Translations under genes and position numbers: made by a program
In this document: piece after piece, positions 37,138 through 44,486 of the stretch
How the letters are laid out: the number at the start of each line of letters is the position of its first letter
Numbering within the stretch: the first letter of the stretch is position 1
Notes under the pieces: model-generated
What the model saw: the letters and a program-made list of their open reading frames with translations, nothing else
Told to the model about the DNA's origin: nothing
Databases searched by the model: none
Assembly (NCBI RefSeq): GCF_039543225.1
Contig: NZ_BAABJI010000004.1
Location: 248,001-312,000 of the forward strand
DNA from: Mucilaginibacter defluvii
GTDB lineage: Bacteria; Bacteroidota; Bacteroidia; Sphingobacteriales; Sphingobacteriaceae
Length of the DNA stretch: 64,000 nucleotides
Reading direction: 5' to 3'

Positions 37138-37145
37138 TATCTTTG
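37138..37145 (+). promoter_or_regulatory. -7 promoter box of the tRNA-Glu genes
   Basis: TATCTTTG is a perfect match to TAnnTTTG, 38 bases upstream of the first tRNA-Glu. It lies in the divergent gap between the egt operon and the tRNA genes. Confidence 0.65.
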
Positions 37146-37183
37146 CAGACCCAAAATAAGGGGAATTGTTCTTTTTACATTAT

Positions 37184-37255
37184 GGCCCGTTCGTCTAGGG
37201 GTTAGGACGCCAGATTTTCATTCTGGAAACAGGGGTTCGATTCCCCTACGGGCTA
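37184..37255 (+). tRNA. tRNA-Glu (anticodon TTC)
   Basis: 72-base cloverleaf: acceptor GGCCCGT with ACGGGCT (one G-T pair), anticodon stem CCAGA/TCTGG around loop TTTTCAT, giving anticodon TTC, T arm AGGGG-TTCGATT-CCCCT and discriminator A. The three bases after the discriminator happen to read CCA; the second copy lacks them. Confidence 0.96.
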
Positions 37256-37320
37256 CCATGTTGAAGTTGATCGTTGTGAATGATCAATTTCAGCTGCATT
37301 CTTAATAAGTTCACTAACCC

Positions 37321-37392
37321 GGCCCGTTCGTCTAGGGGTTAGGACGCCAGATTTTCATTCTGGAAACAGGGGTTCGATTCCCCTACGGGCTA
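37321..37392 (+). tRNA. tRNA-Glu (anticodon TTC), second copy
   Basis: Identical in all 72 bases to the copy at 37184-37255, 65 bases further on. It is followed by CAA rather than CCA, so the CCA end is added after transcription. Both copies are probably on one transcript. Confidence 0.96.
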
Positions 37393-37393
37393 C

Positions 37394-37427
37394 AAAAGCC
37401 GCCTTACAATTGTAAGGCGGCTTTTTT
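37394..37427 (+). terminator. Terminator of the tRNA-Glu operon
   Basis: A 32-base perfect palindrome (AAAAGCCGCCTTACAA and its complement, 37394-37425) directly behind the second tRNA, ending in six T. Confidence 0.9.
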
Positions 37428-37583
37428 GTTGATGTATATGCTTAAAGACATTTAAATCATTAACATAATTATTATTCTCTTTTATGTTGATAAGTTGATA
37501 ATCTTTAATAAAAATGTAAAAGAAAAATTTCATATTAGAAGCTGTAACCATAAACCATTTATCATAACGTTACGTTTATAAAT

Positions 37584-38492
37584 ATGAAAATATCATATTC
37601 AAGGCCGTTAAACGACGATGAGGCCGTTGAAAATTTTTTGTATAAACAGCTCCGGTATAGGGAGGATCGAAATATTATTCCAATGATCGTTAAGGGTGAA
37701 ATTGCCCTGCCTGTATACGAAGATTTTCCGACTTCTACCAGCAAAAAATTTCGTGTCAGTGAATTTCGGGAAGAAGATAATAGATGGGAAATGAGAAGGC
37801 AAGTTGTAAATGAACTTTATGATTATAAGCGAGAAGGAGATGATGAGTCTATTTGCTTAGGACGTGGAGGAGCTGCTCCTTTAAGTGAGATAAAAAGAAA
37901 TGGCGATGCAGTAATTTTAATAGGCCTGCCAGCGTCTGGGAAGTCGTCAATTGCGAATACTATAGCAGAATCTTATGGGGCGTATATATTAGATTCGGAC
38001 TTTGCGAAAAGAAAATTACCTGAATTTAAAAATTACGAATGGGGTGCCTCCTTGGTTCATAGTGAATCGGATGAAATTATATTTGGTTATGAACATCAGC
38101 CAGACGACTTTGAAAGTCTTCTCCAAAAAGTTTCTACTGATAAAACAAACATTGTAATCCCTAAGATTGGACAAAAGCCAGAAAACATTAAAATATTGGC
38201 TTTGGTTCTTCAAAAGCTGGGTTATAACGTTCATTTAATTTCGGTTAATTTACGAAGAGAAATCGCTACTCTTAGAGCGGTTGAGAGATATAGGGCGACT
38301 AAAAGATATGTTCCACTTGGATTGATTTTTGATGGCTACAGTAATGATCCTATTTTAACTTATTACATTTTGAAATCGAAAGAAAACCAATTGTTTGCAA
38401 GTTTTGGGGAGCTGTCAACAGAGCAAAGGCCACCAACAGTAACGGATTTAGAGCGTGACAGCCCAGTAAAATTGTTTCAAAACCCCATTTAG
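37584..38492 (+). CDS. Zeta-toxin-like P-loop kinase
   Basis: A 302-residue protein with a zeta-toxin/PezT-like kinase domain in its C-terminal two thirds. Walker A is GLPASGKSS at 114-122, followed by the family's catalytic region ILDSDFAKRKLPEF (136-148, candidate catalytic Asp137/Asp139). A further conserved helix contains NLRREIATLRAVERYRATKRYVP near 225-245. Zeta toxins phosphorylate UDP-N-acetylglucosamine or related sugars. About 105 N-terminal residues, acidic and rich in Arg/Glu, precede the kinase and match nothing I know. No epsilon-type antitoxin lies upstream; a small basic protein gene follows after 11 bases. The gene is much more AT-rich than its neighbours, suggesting transfer. 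Confidence 0.75.
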   Translation: MKISYSRPLNDDEAVENFLYKQLRYREDRNIIPMIVKGEIALPVYEDFPTSTSKKFRVSEFREEDNRWEMRRQVVNELYDYKREGDDESICLGRGGAAPLSEIKRNGDAVILIGLPASGKSSIANTIAESYGAYILDSDFAKRKLPEFKNYEWGASLVHSESDEIIFGYEHQPDDFESLLQKVSTDKTNIVIPKIGQKPENIKILALVLQKLGYNVHLISVNLRREIATLRAVERYRATKRYVPLGLIFDGYSNDPILTYYILKSKENQLFASFGELSTEQRPPTVTDLERDSPVKLFQNPI

Positions 38493-38503
38493 TATCCATC
38501 GCT

Positions 38504-38746
38504 ATGGCAAAAAAAATTCAAAAAAAACGCAGAGTGCTTGTCGCTAAAATGTCTTCCGGGGGAGTTATCGCCAAAAGGTCAAATGGCAATAAATTATCTT
38601 CTCATGGAATCGCAGTATTAAAACATTCGCCTTATACAATAGGACGAGATGAAACTGTAAAAATTATTAAGGCGGTAGATAAAATATATAATCAGGAAAC
38701 GTCAGATATAGAAAGACTTGCACGAATTTATAGCGTGAAAAAGTAG
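38504..38746 (+). CDS. Small basic protein downstream of the zeta-toxin-like gene
   Basis: An 80-residue, strongly basic protein (MAKKIQKKRRVLVAKMSSGG at the N-terminus; C-terminal half with YTIGRDETVKIIKAVDKIYN). It starts 11 bases after the zeta-like gene and shares its AT-rich composition, so both are likely one transcript ending at the hairpin 38788-38812. I do not recognise a family. It could be a partner or antitoxin of the kinase, although known epsilon antitoxins are acidic and encoded upstream. Confidence 0.6.
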   Translation: MAKKIQKKRRVLVAKMSSGGVIAKRSNGNKLSSHGIAVLKHSPYTIGRDETVKIIKAVDKIYNQETSDIERLARIYSVKK

Positions 38747-38787
38747 CTCTATATTAAAAGCGTTGTATTACCCCTTAAATTTTAGAG

Positions 38788-38814
38788 AAGCCTTCGCTAA
38801 GTGAAGGCTTTTGC
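38788..38814 (+). terminator. Terminator after the zeta-like gene pair
   Basis: AAGCCTTC pairs with GAAGGCTT around a 7-base loop and is followed by TT and a T-rich stretch, about 40 bases after the small basic protein gene. Confidence 0.75.
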
Positions 38815-38867
38815 ATTAGTTTAGAACCGAGACGATTATTATTCGCTAACCAATTCAGATACATGCA

Positions 38868-39428
38868 ATGACCACCCACCATCTCGCCCCCGACCAGCAA
38901 ACCGAACTGCTTAACACACTAAAAAGCCGTTTTGAAAAGAACACCAACCGCCGCCCGGGCATTAACTGGGCTGATGTAGCGGCCAGCCTCAGTATAAAAC
39001 CGGCAAAGCTATGGTCGCTAAACGAGATGGAACGTACCGGCGGTGAACCTGATGTAGTTGGGATTGATGCTAAAACCGGTGAATATATTTTTTATGATTG
39101 CGCCCCCGAAAGCCCCAAAAGCCGACGCAGCCTGTGTTATGATGGTAAGGCGTTAGATGCCCGTAAGGAATTTAAGCCTGAAAATACCGCTATGGATATG
39201 GCAGCTGCGATGGGTATTGAAATACTTACCGAAGCCCAATACCGCGAACTACAGCAATTGGGTGAATTTGATTTAAAAACTTCGAGCTGGGTGCTAACCC
39301 CTGCGGATATACGTAAACTGGGCGGCGCAATTTTTTGCGACCGCCGCTACAACACCGTATTTACCTATCATAACGGCGCATCATCTTATTACGCCGCGCG
39401 CGGGTTCAGGGGCGTATTAAAGGTTTAA
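38868..39428 (+). CDS. DUF4256 family protein
   Basis: A 186-residue cytosolic protein of the DUF4256 family: LKSRFEKNTNRRPGINWADV near the N-terminus, then LNEMERTGGEPDVVGID, YIFYDCAPESPKSRRSLCYD, and the C-terminal GGAIFCDRRYNTVFTYHNGA. The family is widespread and its role unknown. The ATG at 38868 gives MTTHHLAPDQQTELLNTLKS, in line with family starts. Codon use returns here to that of the GC-richer chromosome. Convergent with the dienelactone hydrolase gene, nine bases apart. Confidence 0.88.
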   Translation: MTTHHLAPDQQTELLNTLKSRFEKNTNRRPGINWADVAASLSIKPAKLWSLNEMERTGGEPDVVGIDAKTGEYIFYDCAPESPKSRRSLCYDGKALDARKEFKPENTAMDMAAAMGIEILTEAQYRELQQLGEFDLKTSSWVLTPADIRKLGGAIFCDRRYNTVFTYHNGASSYYAARGFRGVLKV

Positions 39429-39437
39429 AATGCTATT

Positions 39438-40325
39438 TCAGGATAGCGTTTGCGTAAAAAATTCAATCGTGCGTTTCCAGGCCAGCTCAGCTGCGGCTTT
39501 ATCGTAACGTGGCGTAGTATCGTTATGAAAGCCATGATTTACATTTTCATAAACAAAGGCCTGGTATTTTTTATGGTTAGCTTTTAAAGCGGCTTCATAT
39601 GCTGGCCAGCCATCGGTTATACGTTTATCCAGCGAGGCATAGTGCAGCATCAGCGGCGCTTGTATCTTGGGCACATCGGCAACATCGGGCTGGGCACCAT
39701 AAAATGGCACCGCCGCCGCCAGCGCAGGTATGCGTACGGCCATCATGTTGGCAATACCGCCACCAAAGCAAAAGCCCACCACGGCCACCTTGCCGTTGCA
39801 ATCCTTATGATTTTTGAGGTACTGGTAAGCAGCTATAAAATCCTCTTCCATTTCGCCTTTGTCGCGCTTGCTTTGCAGGGTGCGGCCTTCATCATCATTA
39901 CCCGGATAGCCGCCAAGCGGGGTAAGCGCATCGGGCGCTAAGGATACAAAACCTGCCAGCGCGGTGCGGCGGGCCACATCCTCAATGTAGGGGTTTAGTC
40001 CGCGGTTTTCGTGCACTACAATAATGCCGCCTAACTTCTTTTTAGCATCAACCGGTTTTGATAATAGGCCTTTTATAGAGCCGCCACCTTTAGGCGATGG
40101 ATAATTAATATATGCTGATTTCAGCCTTGGATCATCAGCCTGTACCTGAACATGGCCTTTATAATCGGGCATCAAAAAACTCATTAATGAGGTTACCGTT
40201 AAGCCACCTACCGCGTATAATGATAGCTTTTGCATAAACGCGCGCCTGTCCAGCCGGTTATGAGCGTAATCATCATACAGATCAAATACCTCCTGCTTAA
40301 TATCCTGTTTGTTGATGTGGCTCAT
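39438..40325 (-). CDS. Dienelactone hydrolase family protein with Tat-like signal
   Basis: Alpha/beta-hydrolase of 295 residues. The N-terminus has a cytosolic helix followed by DRRAFMQKLSLYAVGGLT, a twin-arginine-type motif and hydrophobic stretch, so export by Tat is likely. The dienelactone hydrolase triad is visible: Cys186 in VVGFCFGGG, Asp233 in YASLDKRI and His264 in NVNHGFHND. The conserved HENRGLNPYIEDVARR and APLMLHYA segments are also present. Such proteins hydrolyse lactones or esters; the natural substrate is unknown. The longest frame agrees with the usual start MSHINKQDIKQEVFDLYDDY. Confidence 0.9.
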   Translation of the reverse strand: MSHINKQDIKQEVFDLYDDYAHNRLDRRAFMQKLSLYAVGGLTVTSLMSFLMPDYKGHVQVQADDPRLKSAYINYPSPKGGGSIKGLLSKPVDAKKKLGGIIVVHENRGLNPYIEDVARRTALAGFVSLAPDALTPLGGYPGNDDEGRTLQSKRDKGEMEEDFIAAYQYLKNHKDCNGKVAVVGFCFGGGIANMMAVRIPALAAAVPFYGAQPDVADVPKIQAPLMLHYASLDKRITDGWPAYEAALKANHKKYQAFVYENVNHGFHNDTTPRYDKAAAELAWKRTIEFFTQTLS

Positions 40326-40475
40326 GTTTTAAATAGGTTTACTCAAATGTAGCTTTCGGTTGGTAATAGCTTGTTGGTTTGAGTGTAACAGTTTTGATGG
40401 GAGGATGGTTTTTGTGGCGGATAACAACTGTATGATTTAAGCTTATGAAACATTATTTTGCAAGTTAAATTCAAA

Positions 40476-40919
40476 ATGAAATCAAATAATCAACTAAGCT
40501 ATTGTTATAGTATCTTTTTCACAGCAATGCCAATTTTGGCAATCAGTGCTTTATCAATTTTCTTTTTCCTTGTGCTTTGTAATTCTTTGTTTAAGCGAGA
40601 AATATTGTGGACACTAATTATTTCACCTTTTATAGTTATCGGGATAGGTGGTATTCTGTTTTTTGTGAGAAAGTATTTTTTGCCTGCTATCAAAAAGCAA
40701 ATAATATTAACAATAGATAAAGAAAAGATAGTAATAACTGAAAGTAAAAAGACAATTTATTGGGCAGATGTAGAAGAGGTGAAAATTAGATTTAATGCCG
40801 CACTTGTATTGACCATGAATGATGGGTCTGAAATTCATATTGAAACCAGATATCTGCCTATTAATGCTGATAAATTACTTGAAGAGATAGAAGCGTATTT
40901 TTACAATGCCAATTTTTGA
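40476..40919 (+). CDS. Hypothetical membrane protein
   Basis: A 147-residue protein starting MKSNNQLSYCYSIFFTAMPI; a TTG eighteen bases upstream is a less likely start. Two transmembrane helices at about 10-36 and 46-66 are followed by a small beta-rich cytosolic domain (IILTIDKEKIVITESKKTIY, VEEVKIRFNAALVLTMNDGS) that looks like a bacterial PH-type domain. Clearly AT-rich compared with neighbours. Function unknown. Confidence 0.65.
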   Translation: MKSNNQLSYCYSIFFTAMPILAISALSIFFFLVLCNSLFKREILWTLIISPFIVIGIGGILFFVRKYFLPAIKKQIILTIDKEKIVITESKKTIYWADVEEVKIRFNAALVLTMNDGSEIHIETRYLPINADKLLEEIEAYFYNANF

Positions 40920-41001
40920 GATAAACAAGATGTGAGTATTAATTATATTCCTGTCAAACACATCAAAAACCATTACCTAAACATCAAAGTTATTTACTCC
41001 G

Positions 41002-41009
41002 TATACTTG
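41002..41009 (+). promoter_or_regulatory. Possible -7 box of the exonuclease III gene
   Basis: TATACTTG differs from TAnnTTTG at one position and lies 17 bases before the start codon. Confidence 0.4.
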
Positions 41010-41025
41010 TATATAACATTACCCA

Positions 41026-41802
41026 ATGAAAATAGCAACCTACAACGTAAACGGTGTTAACGGCCGCCTGCCGGTACTGCTGCGCTGGCTTAACGAAAGC
41101 GCGCCGGATGTGGTATGCCTACAGGAACTGAAAGCCCCGCAGGAAAAATTCCCTGAGCAGGCCATAGCCGATGCCGGATACAACGCGATATGGCACGGCC
41201 AGAAAAGCTGGAACGGCGTAGCCATACTGGCAAAGGGCCTGGACATCAATGAAACTACCCGCGGACTGCCCGGCGACCCGGAAGATACCCACAGCCGGTA
41301 CATTGAGGCTGATGTGAACGGACTGACCATTGGCTGCCTGTACCTGCCCAACGGCAACCCGGCACCGGGACCAAAATTCGACTACAAGTTAAAATGGTTT
41401 GAACGTTTTACCCTGCACGCCGCCGGGCTACTGGCTTCAAAAAAACCGGTAATACTAACGGGCGATTACAACGTGATGCCTACCGAGCAGGATGTTTACA
41501 AGCCCGAACGCTGGGTTGAGGATGCCCTTTTTCGGCCGGAAACACGCGCGGCTTTTAAAAAACTGGTTGACCAGGGCTGGACAGATGCCCTGCGCAAGCT
41601 ATACCCCGACGAGGTGATCTATACCTTTTGGGATTATTTCCGCAACGCGTATGGCCGCAATGCCGGGCTGCGTATCGATCATTTTTTGCTGAGTCCGCAA
41701 ATAGAGGGCAGGCTTGCCGCAGCCGGGGTCGACAAGCAGGTGCGCGGCTGGGAAAAAACTAGCGACCATGCCCCGGTTTGGATAGAACTCAAAGACAAAT
41801 AA
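41026..41802 (+). CDS. xth: Exodeoxyribonuclease III
   Basis: DNA repair nuclease with AP-endonuclease and 3'-exonuclease activity, 258 residues. The endonuclease/exonuclease/phosphatase fold shows TYNVNGVNGR at the N-terminus, catalytic Glu34 in CLQELK, LTGDYNVMPTEQDVY, the DYFRNAYGRNAGLRIDHFL segment and His248 in SDHAPVW. The length and order match ExoIII of the XthA/ExoA group. It is monocistronic and ends at a hairpin shared with the convergent lepB gene. Confidence 0.95.
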   Translation: MKIATYNVNGVNGRLPVLLRWLNESAPDVVCLQELKAPQEKFPEQAIADAGYNAIWHGQKSWNGVAILAKGLDINETTRGLPGDPEDTHSRYIEADVNGLTIGCLYLPNGNPAPGPKFDYKLKWFERFTLHAAGLLASKKPVILTGDYNVMPTEQDVYKPERWVEDALFRPETRAAFKKLVDQGWTDALRKLYPDEVIYTFWDYFRNAYGRNAGLRIDHFLLSPQIEGRLAAAGVDKQVRGWEKTSDHAPVWIELKDK

Positions 41803-41808
41803 CATAAA

Positions 41809-41833
41809 AAGCCCTTACAATTAATAAGGGCTT
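41809..41833. terminator. Bidirectional terminator between xth and lepB
   Basis: AAGCCCTTA (41809-41817) pairs with TAAGGGCTT (41825-41833) around a 7-base loop, with A-rich and T-containing flanks on both sides, between two convergent genes. Confidence 0.8.
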
Positions 41834-41859
41834 CCATTTACATATTTAGTATAAGGTGT

Positions 41860-42957
41860 TTATTCGATAGTGCGCATTACACGGCTCCATCGTACTTTAT
41901 TAAACAGGTTTTTGGTGCTGTCAACACTCATAAAGGTTAGTACGGCCTTGCCTACCACATGATCTTCGGGTACAAAACCCCAGTAACGCGAATCCTCGGA
42001 GTTGTGGCGGTTATCACCCATCATCCAGTAATAATTCATCTTAAAGGTATAGCTGTCAGCCTTTTTATTGTTGATGTAGTAACTGCCGTTCTCCTTTTTG
42101 ATGGCATTGTGCTCGAACAGGGCAATATTGCGACCATACAAGGCAACGGTTGAATCATTAAGCGGAATGGTCATATCGCGTTTGGGTACGGTGATCGGGC
42201 CGTAGTTATCTTGGTTCCAGTTAAATAGTTCGCTTTGCGGAAAAACGCTAATATCCTGCTCGCCTTTTGGCTCAATAACCGGATTGATTGATTTTATGTT
42301 TGATAAGCCTTTCAGTTGATCAAAACTATCCGTCGGGATGATCATCACATAATCATTATTGTTTAACTGGCCGCGAACTTCCACGTTCAGGTCTTTCAAC
42401 AATTCAGGATTAATGGCGTTGCCGTCGGTGCTAACCAGCCATGAGGTTTGCGCTTTGGGCGCGTTCTTTAATTCCTTGCCGTTCATCATCACTTTGGTAT
42501 CAACAATGCTTAATACATCGCCGGGGGTGCCCACGCAACGTTTAATATAATGCACGCGCATATCAACCGGGTCTTTTGGTGTACCGCCGGGATAGTTGAA
42601 CACCACAATATCGCCACGCTTTACTTCCGAAAAACCCGGCAGGCGGAAGTAAGGCAGCTTAATGGCATCCCAGTAAGTTTTAATATCAGCCGAGGTAACG
42701 TGCGATTCCAGGAATGGGATAGACAGCGGCGTGTTCGGCATGCGTGCGCCATAGCTCAGCTTGCTTACAAACAGGTAATCGCCCGTCATCTCTGTACCCT
42801 CCATGGAGCCGGATGGAATGGCATAAGCTGAAAACAGCAGGCCACGAACAACGGTTGACACCACCAGGGCGAACACAATGGCATCCAGCCACTCGCGGGC
42901 TTTGCTTTTCTTTTTAGCGGGAGTTTGTTTTTTGCGCGAAAATGGGTTCAGCTTCAT
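41860..42957 (-). CDS. lepB: Signal peptidase I
   Basis: Inner membrane protease that removes signal peptides from exported proteins. At 365 residues it is longer than E. coli LepB, as is usual in Bacteroidota. After a basic N-terminus one transmembrane helix (about 24-44) leads to catalytic Ser51 in IPSGSMEGT. Catalytic Lys139 lies in VHYIKRCVGTPGD and the box E motif is MGDNRHNSEDSRYWGFV. A family-typical insertion between Lys139 and box E (about 150-300) forms the extra beta domain. It has its own upstream gap and ends at a bidirectional terminator. Confidence 0.95.
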   Translation of the reverse strand: MKLNPFSRKKQTPAKKKSKAREWLDAIVFALVVSTVVRGLLFSAYAIPSGSMEGTEMTGDYLFVSKLSYGARMPNTPLSIPFLESHVTSADIKTYWDAIKLPYFRLPGFSEVKRGDIVVFNYPGGTPKDPVDMRVHYIKRCVGTPGDVLSIVDTKVMMNGKELKNAPKAQTSWLVSTDGNAINPELLKDLNVEVRGQLNNNDYVMIIPTDSFDQLKGLSNIKSINPVIEPKGEQDISVFPQSELFNWNQDNYGPITVPKRDMTIPLNDSTVALYGRNIALFEHNAIKKENGSYYINNKKADSYTFKMNYYWMMGDNRHNSEDSRYWGFVPEDHVVGKAVLTFMSVDSTKNLFNKVRWSRVMRTIE

Positions 42958-43038
42958 GCGAATAGCAGATTAAATGTTAGCGTTATAACGATAACATTTT
43001 GACGGCATTAGGCTTGGGTTGTTACAAATGGAGTGGAT

Positions 43039-44205
43039 TTATTTTACAATATCAAACCAGGGAATATTAAGCAAGCCTTTGTAATAGTTGACAGATACGG
43101 TGTCGCCCACTTCAACATCCGAGTAAAAGCTGCTGCTTACCGTGTTTTCATCAATTTGCTTTTGCGGCCCCCAAGGATTTAGTTTCAGATAATAGGTGGT
43201 TGATTTATTCCCTTTTGATATTCTTTTATCTAATACTTCAGCCTTATAGGTTTGTGGCGTTGATCTGTCAAAATTAGAATTGATCATCAGCACATCTATT
43301 ACACAAAGCAGAAACAGGAATACAGCTAACAATATGGTGTTTGATGTTTGCGCCTTATCCTTAAAGCCAAATTCTTTACTGCCTGTAAAAGTTAAAGCAA
43401 TCAATGGCAAAAAAGCACCAATAACATATATCCATACATTCTCAAATGAGAATATATGCAGATCAAAAACACAACGAATCGCTAAAGCGCACAGCGGGCC
43501 CATAAACGCGAAACCTACATTAGGGTTAGCGGAGTTGTTGCTTGTATCAACACGGATAAGTCCTTTGCTACTCTTTACTACGATAAGCACGGCAACAGGG
43601 AACACAGTGTTGAGAATAATAGAGGTCTTATCAGGAAAAAATCCTACCCATAAGGCTAACGCCACGCCGACTACATTCAGGAAGATACATAGTTGCCTTG
43701 TTTTTTTAAGATGAGCCGCGGCATCCTCCGGGTTTACGCCATAATCGCTATTATTAATAATATCTGCTTCTGATCGATATCTGTCGCGAACATCAAGGTC
43801 TTTAAAGTTTTGGCGTAGTATTTTTAATATTTTTGATTTACCAAGGTAAGTTGATAGCTTAATAACCGTTTTTTTTGTTTGGAACGATTCGAGGTAAATG
43901 TAATTGTCATCTACACGATAGCCCTCTATATCCTGATATAACACTTCCTTTTGAGTAAAGGCTCTTACATGTATTAGCTTATCCTCCTCAATAATTACTT
44001 TCTCTTTAAAAACACGAATAACGCAGTAGCCAAAAAATAATATGCCAATAGGCCCGCATATTATGCCAAAAATGCCCGTTGAGCCGGTAAACCCGTCGTA
44101 AATAAGCCACCCAAATACAATGGTCAGAGGTATTGAAATCATGGCAAGAAAAATTCTCCACCCGATGGCGAACGAGATCTCTGTTTGATAAGGCTGATTG
44201 TACAT
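43039..44205 (-). CDS. Hypothetical multi-pass membrane protein
   Basis: A 388-residue protein of unknown function. Two N-terminal transmembrane helices (about 12-64) precede a PH-like strand-rich segment (KVIIEEDKLIHVRAFTQKEV). A second block of helices lies at about 170-310. The C-terminal 70 residues (TYKAEVLDKRISKGNKSTTY, VEVGDTVSVNYYKGLLNIPW) form a beta domain resembling those in DUF3592-type membrane proteins. The composition is AT-rich. A -7 box (TATTTTTG on the minus strand at 44231-44224) sits just upstream of the ATG. Confidence 0.7.
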   Translation of the reverse strand: MYNQPYQTEISFAIGWRIFLAMISIPLTIVFGWLIYDGFTGSTGIFGIICGPIGILFFGYCVIRVFKEKVIIEEDKLIHVRAFTQKEVLYQDIEGYRVDDNYIYLESFQTKKTVIKLSTYLGKSKILKILRQNFKDLDVRDRYRSEADIINNSDYGVNPEDAAAHLKKTRQLCIFLNVVGVALALWVGFFPDKTSIILNTVFPVAVLIVVKSSKGLIRVDTSNNSANPNVGFAFMGPLCALAIRCVFDLHIFSFENVWIYVIGAFLPLIALTFTGSKEFGFKDKAQTSNTILLAVFLFLLCVIDVLMINSNFDRSTPQTYKAEVLDKRISKGNKSTTYYLKLNPWGPQKQIDENTVSSSFYSDVEVGDTVSVNYYKGLLNIPWFDIVK

Positions 44206-44223
44206 TTTAATTTATATCGAACT

Positions 44224-44231
44224 CAAAAATA
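44224..44231 (-). promoter_or_regulatory. -7 box of the hypothetical membrane protein gene
   Basis: Minus-strand TATTTTTG matches TAnnTTTG, 18 bases before the start codon at 44205. Confidence 0.45.
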
Positions 44232-44308
44232 ATAGGTGCAGGCAAGAGAGAGAAATAAAAAACTAAATTATTATCTACCAATTCTATAGATATTATAATA
44301 ATAATTTT

Positions 44309-44316
44309 TATCATTG
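44309..44316 (+). promoter_or_regulatory. Probable -7 box for the leader ORF and TonB-dependent receptor
   Basis: TATCATTG matches TAnnTTTG at all fixed positions but one and lies 26 bases before the leader peptide start codon. Confidence 0.45.
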
Positions 44317-44342
44317 CAGAATTAACACACAACAATCACATA

Positions 44343-44420
44343 ATGAAACACTTTTTACTTTTAAACCAACCTTTAAAAATTGTTACAGCTTTACCTGAAG
44401 GCTGTATGTGTTGTTGTTGA
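44343..44420 (+). CDS. Cysteine-rich leader peptide (25 aa) upstream of a TonB-dependent receptor
   Basis: A short ORF starting ATGAAACAC and reading MKHFLLLNQPLKIVTALPEG, then Cys-Met-Cys-Cys-Cys and a TGA stop. It lies 66 bases before the receptor start and just after a probable promoter box. Four cysteines in the last five codons, ending exactly at the stop, recall cysteine-sensing leader ORFs in which ribosome stalling at Cys codons controls downstream genes. The N-terminus is hydrophobic but too short for a normal signal peptide. Reality of the peptide rests on position and composition only. Confidence 0.55.
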   Translation: MKHFLLLNQPLKIVTALPEGCMCCC

Positions 44421-44486
44421 TGCCCGTCCCCTTTCGCGTTAATTTAAAAATCACTATCACATACTGATAACCACCATAATTTTATA

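Noticed and set aside
37184..37258. Encoded CCA end on the first tRNA-Glu
   Set aside because: The bases after the discriminator read CCA, but the identical second copy has CAA and tRNA-Arg has CGT, so this is chance; tRNA genes in this group do not encode CCA.
37184..37392. The second tRNA-Glu copy as an integration (attachment) repeat of a mobile island
   Set aside because: Both copies are complete, 65 bases apart, share one terminator, and no integrase lies nearby; a simple tandem duplication explains them.
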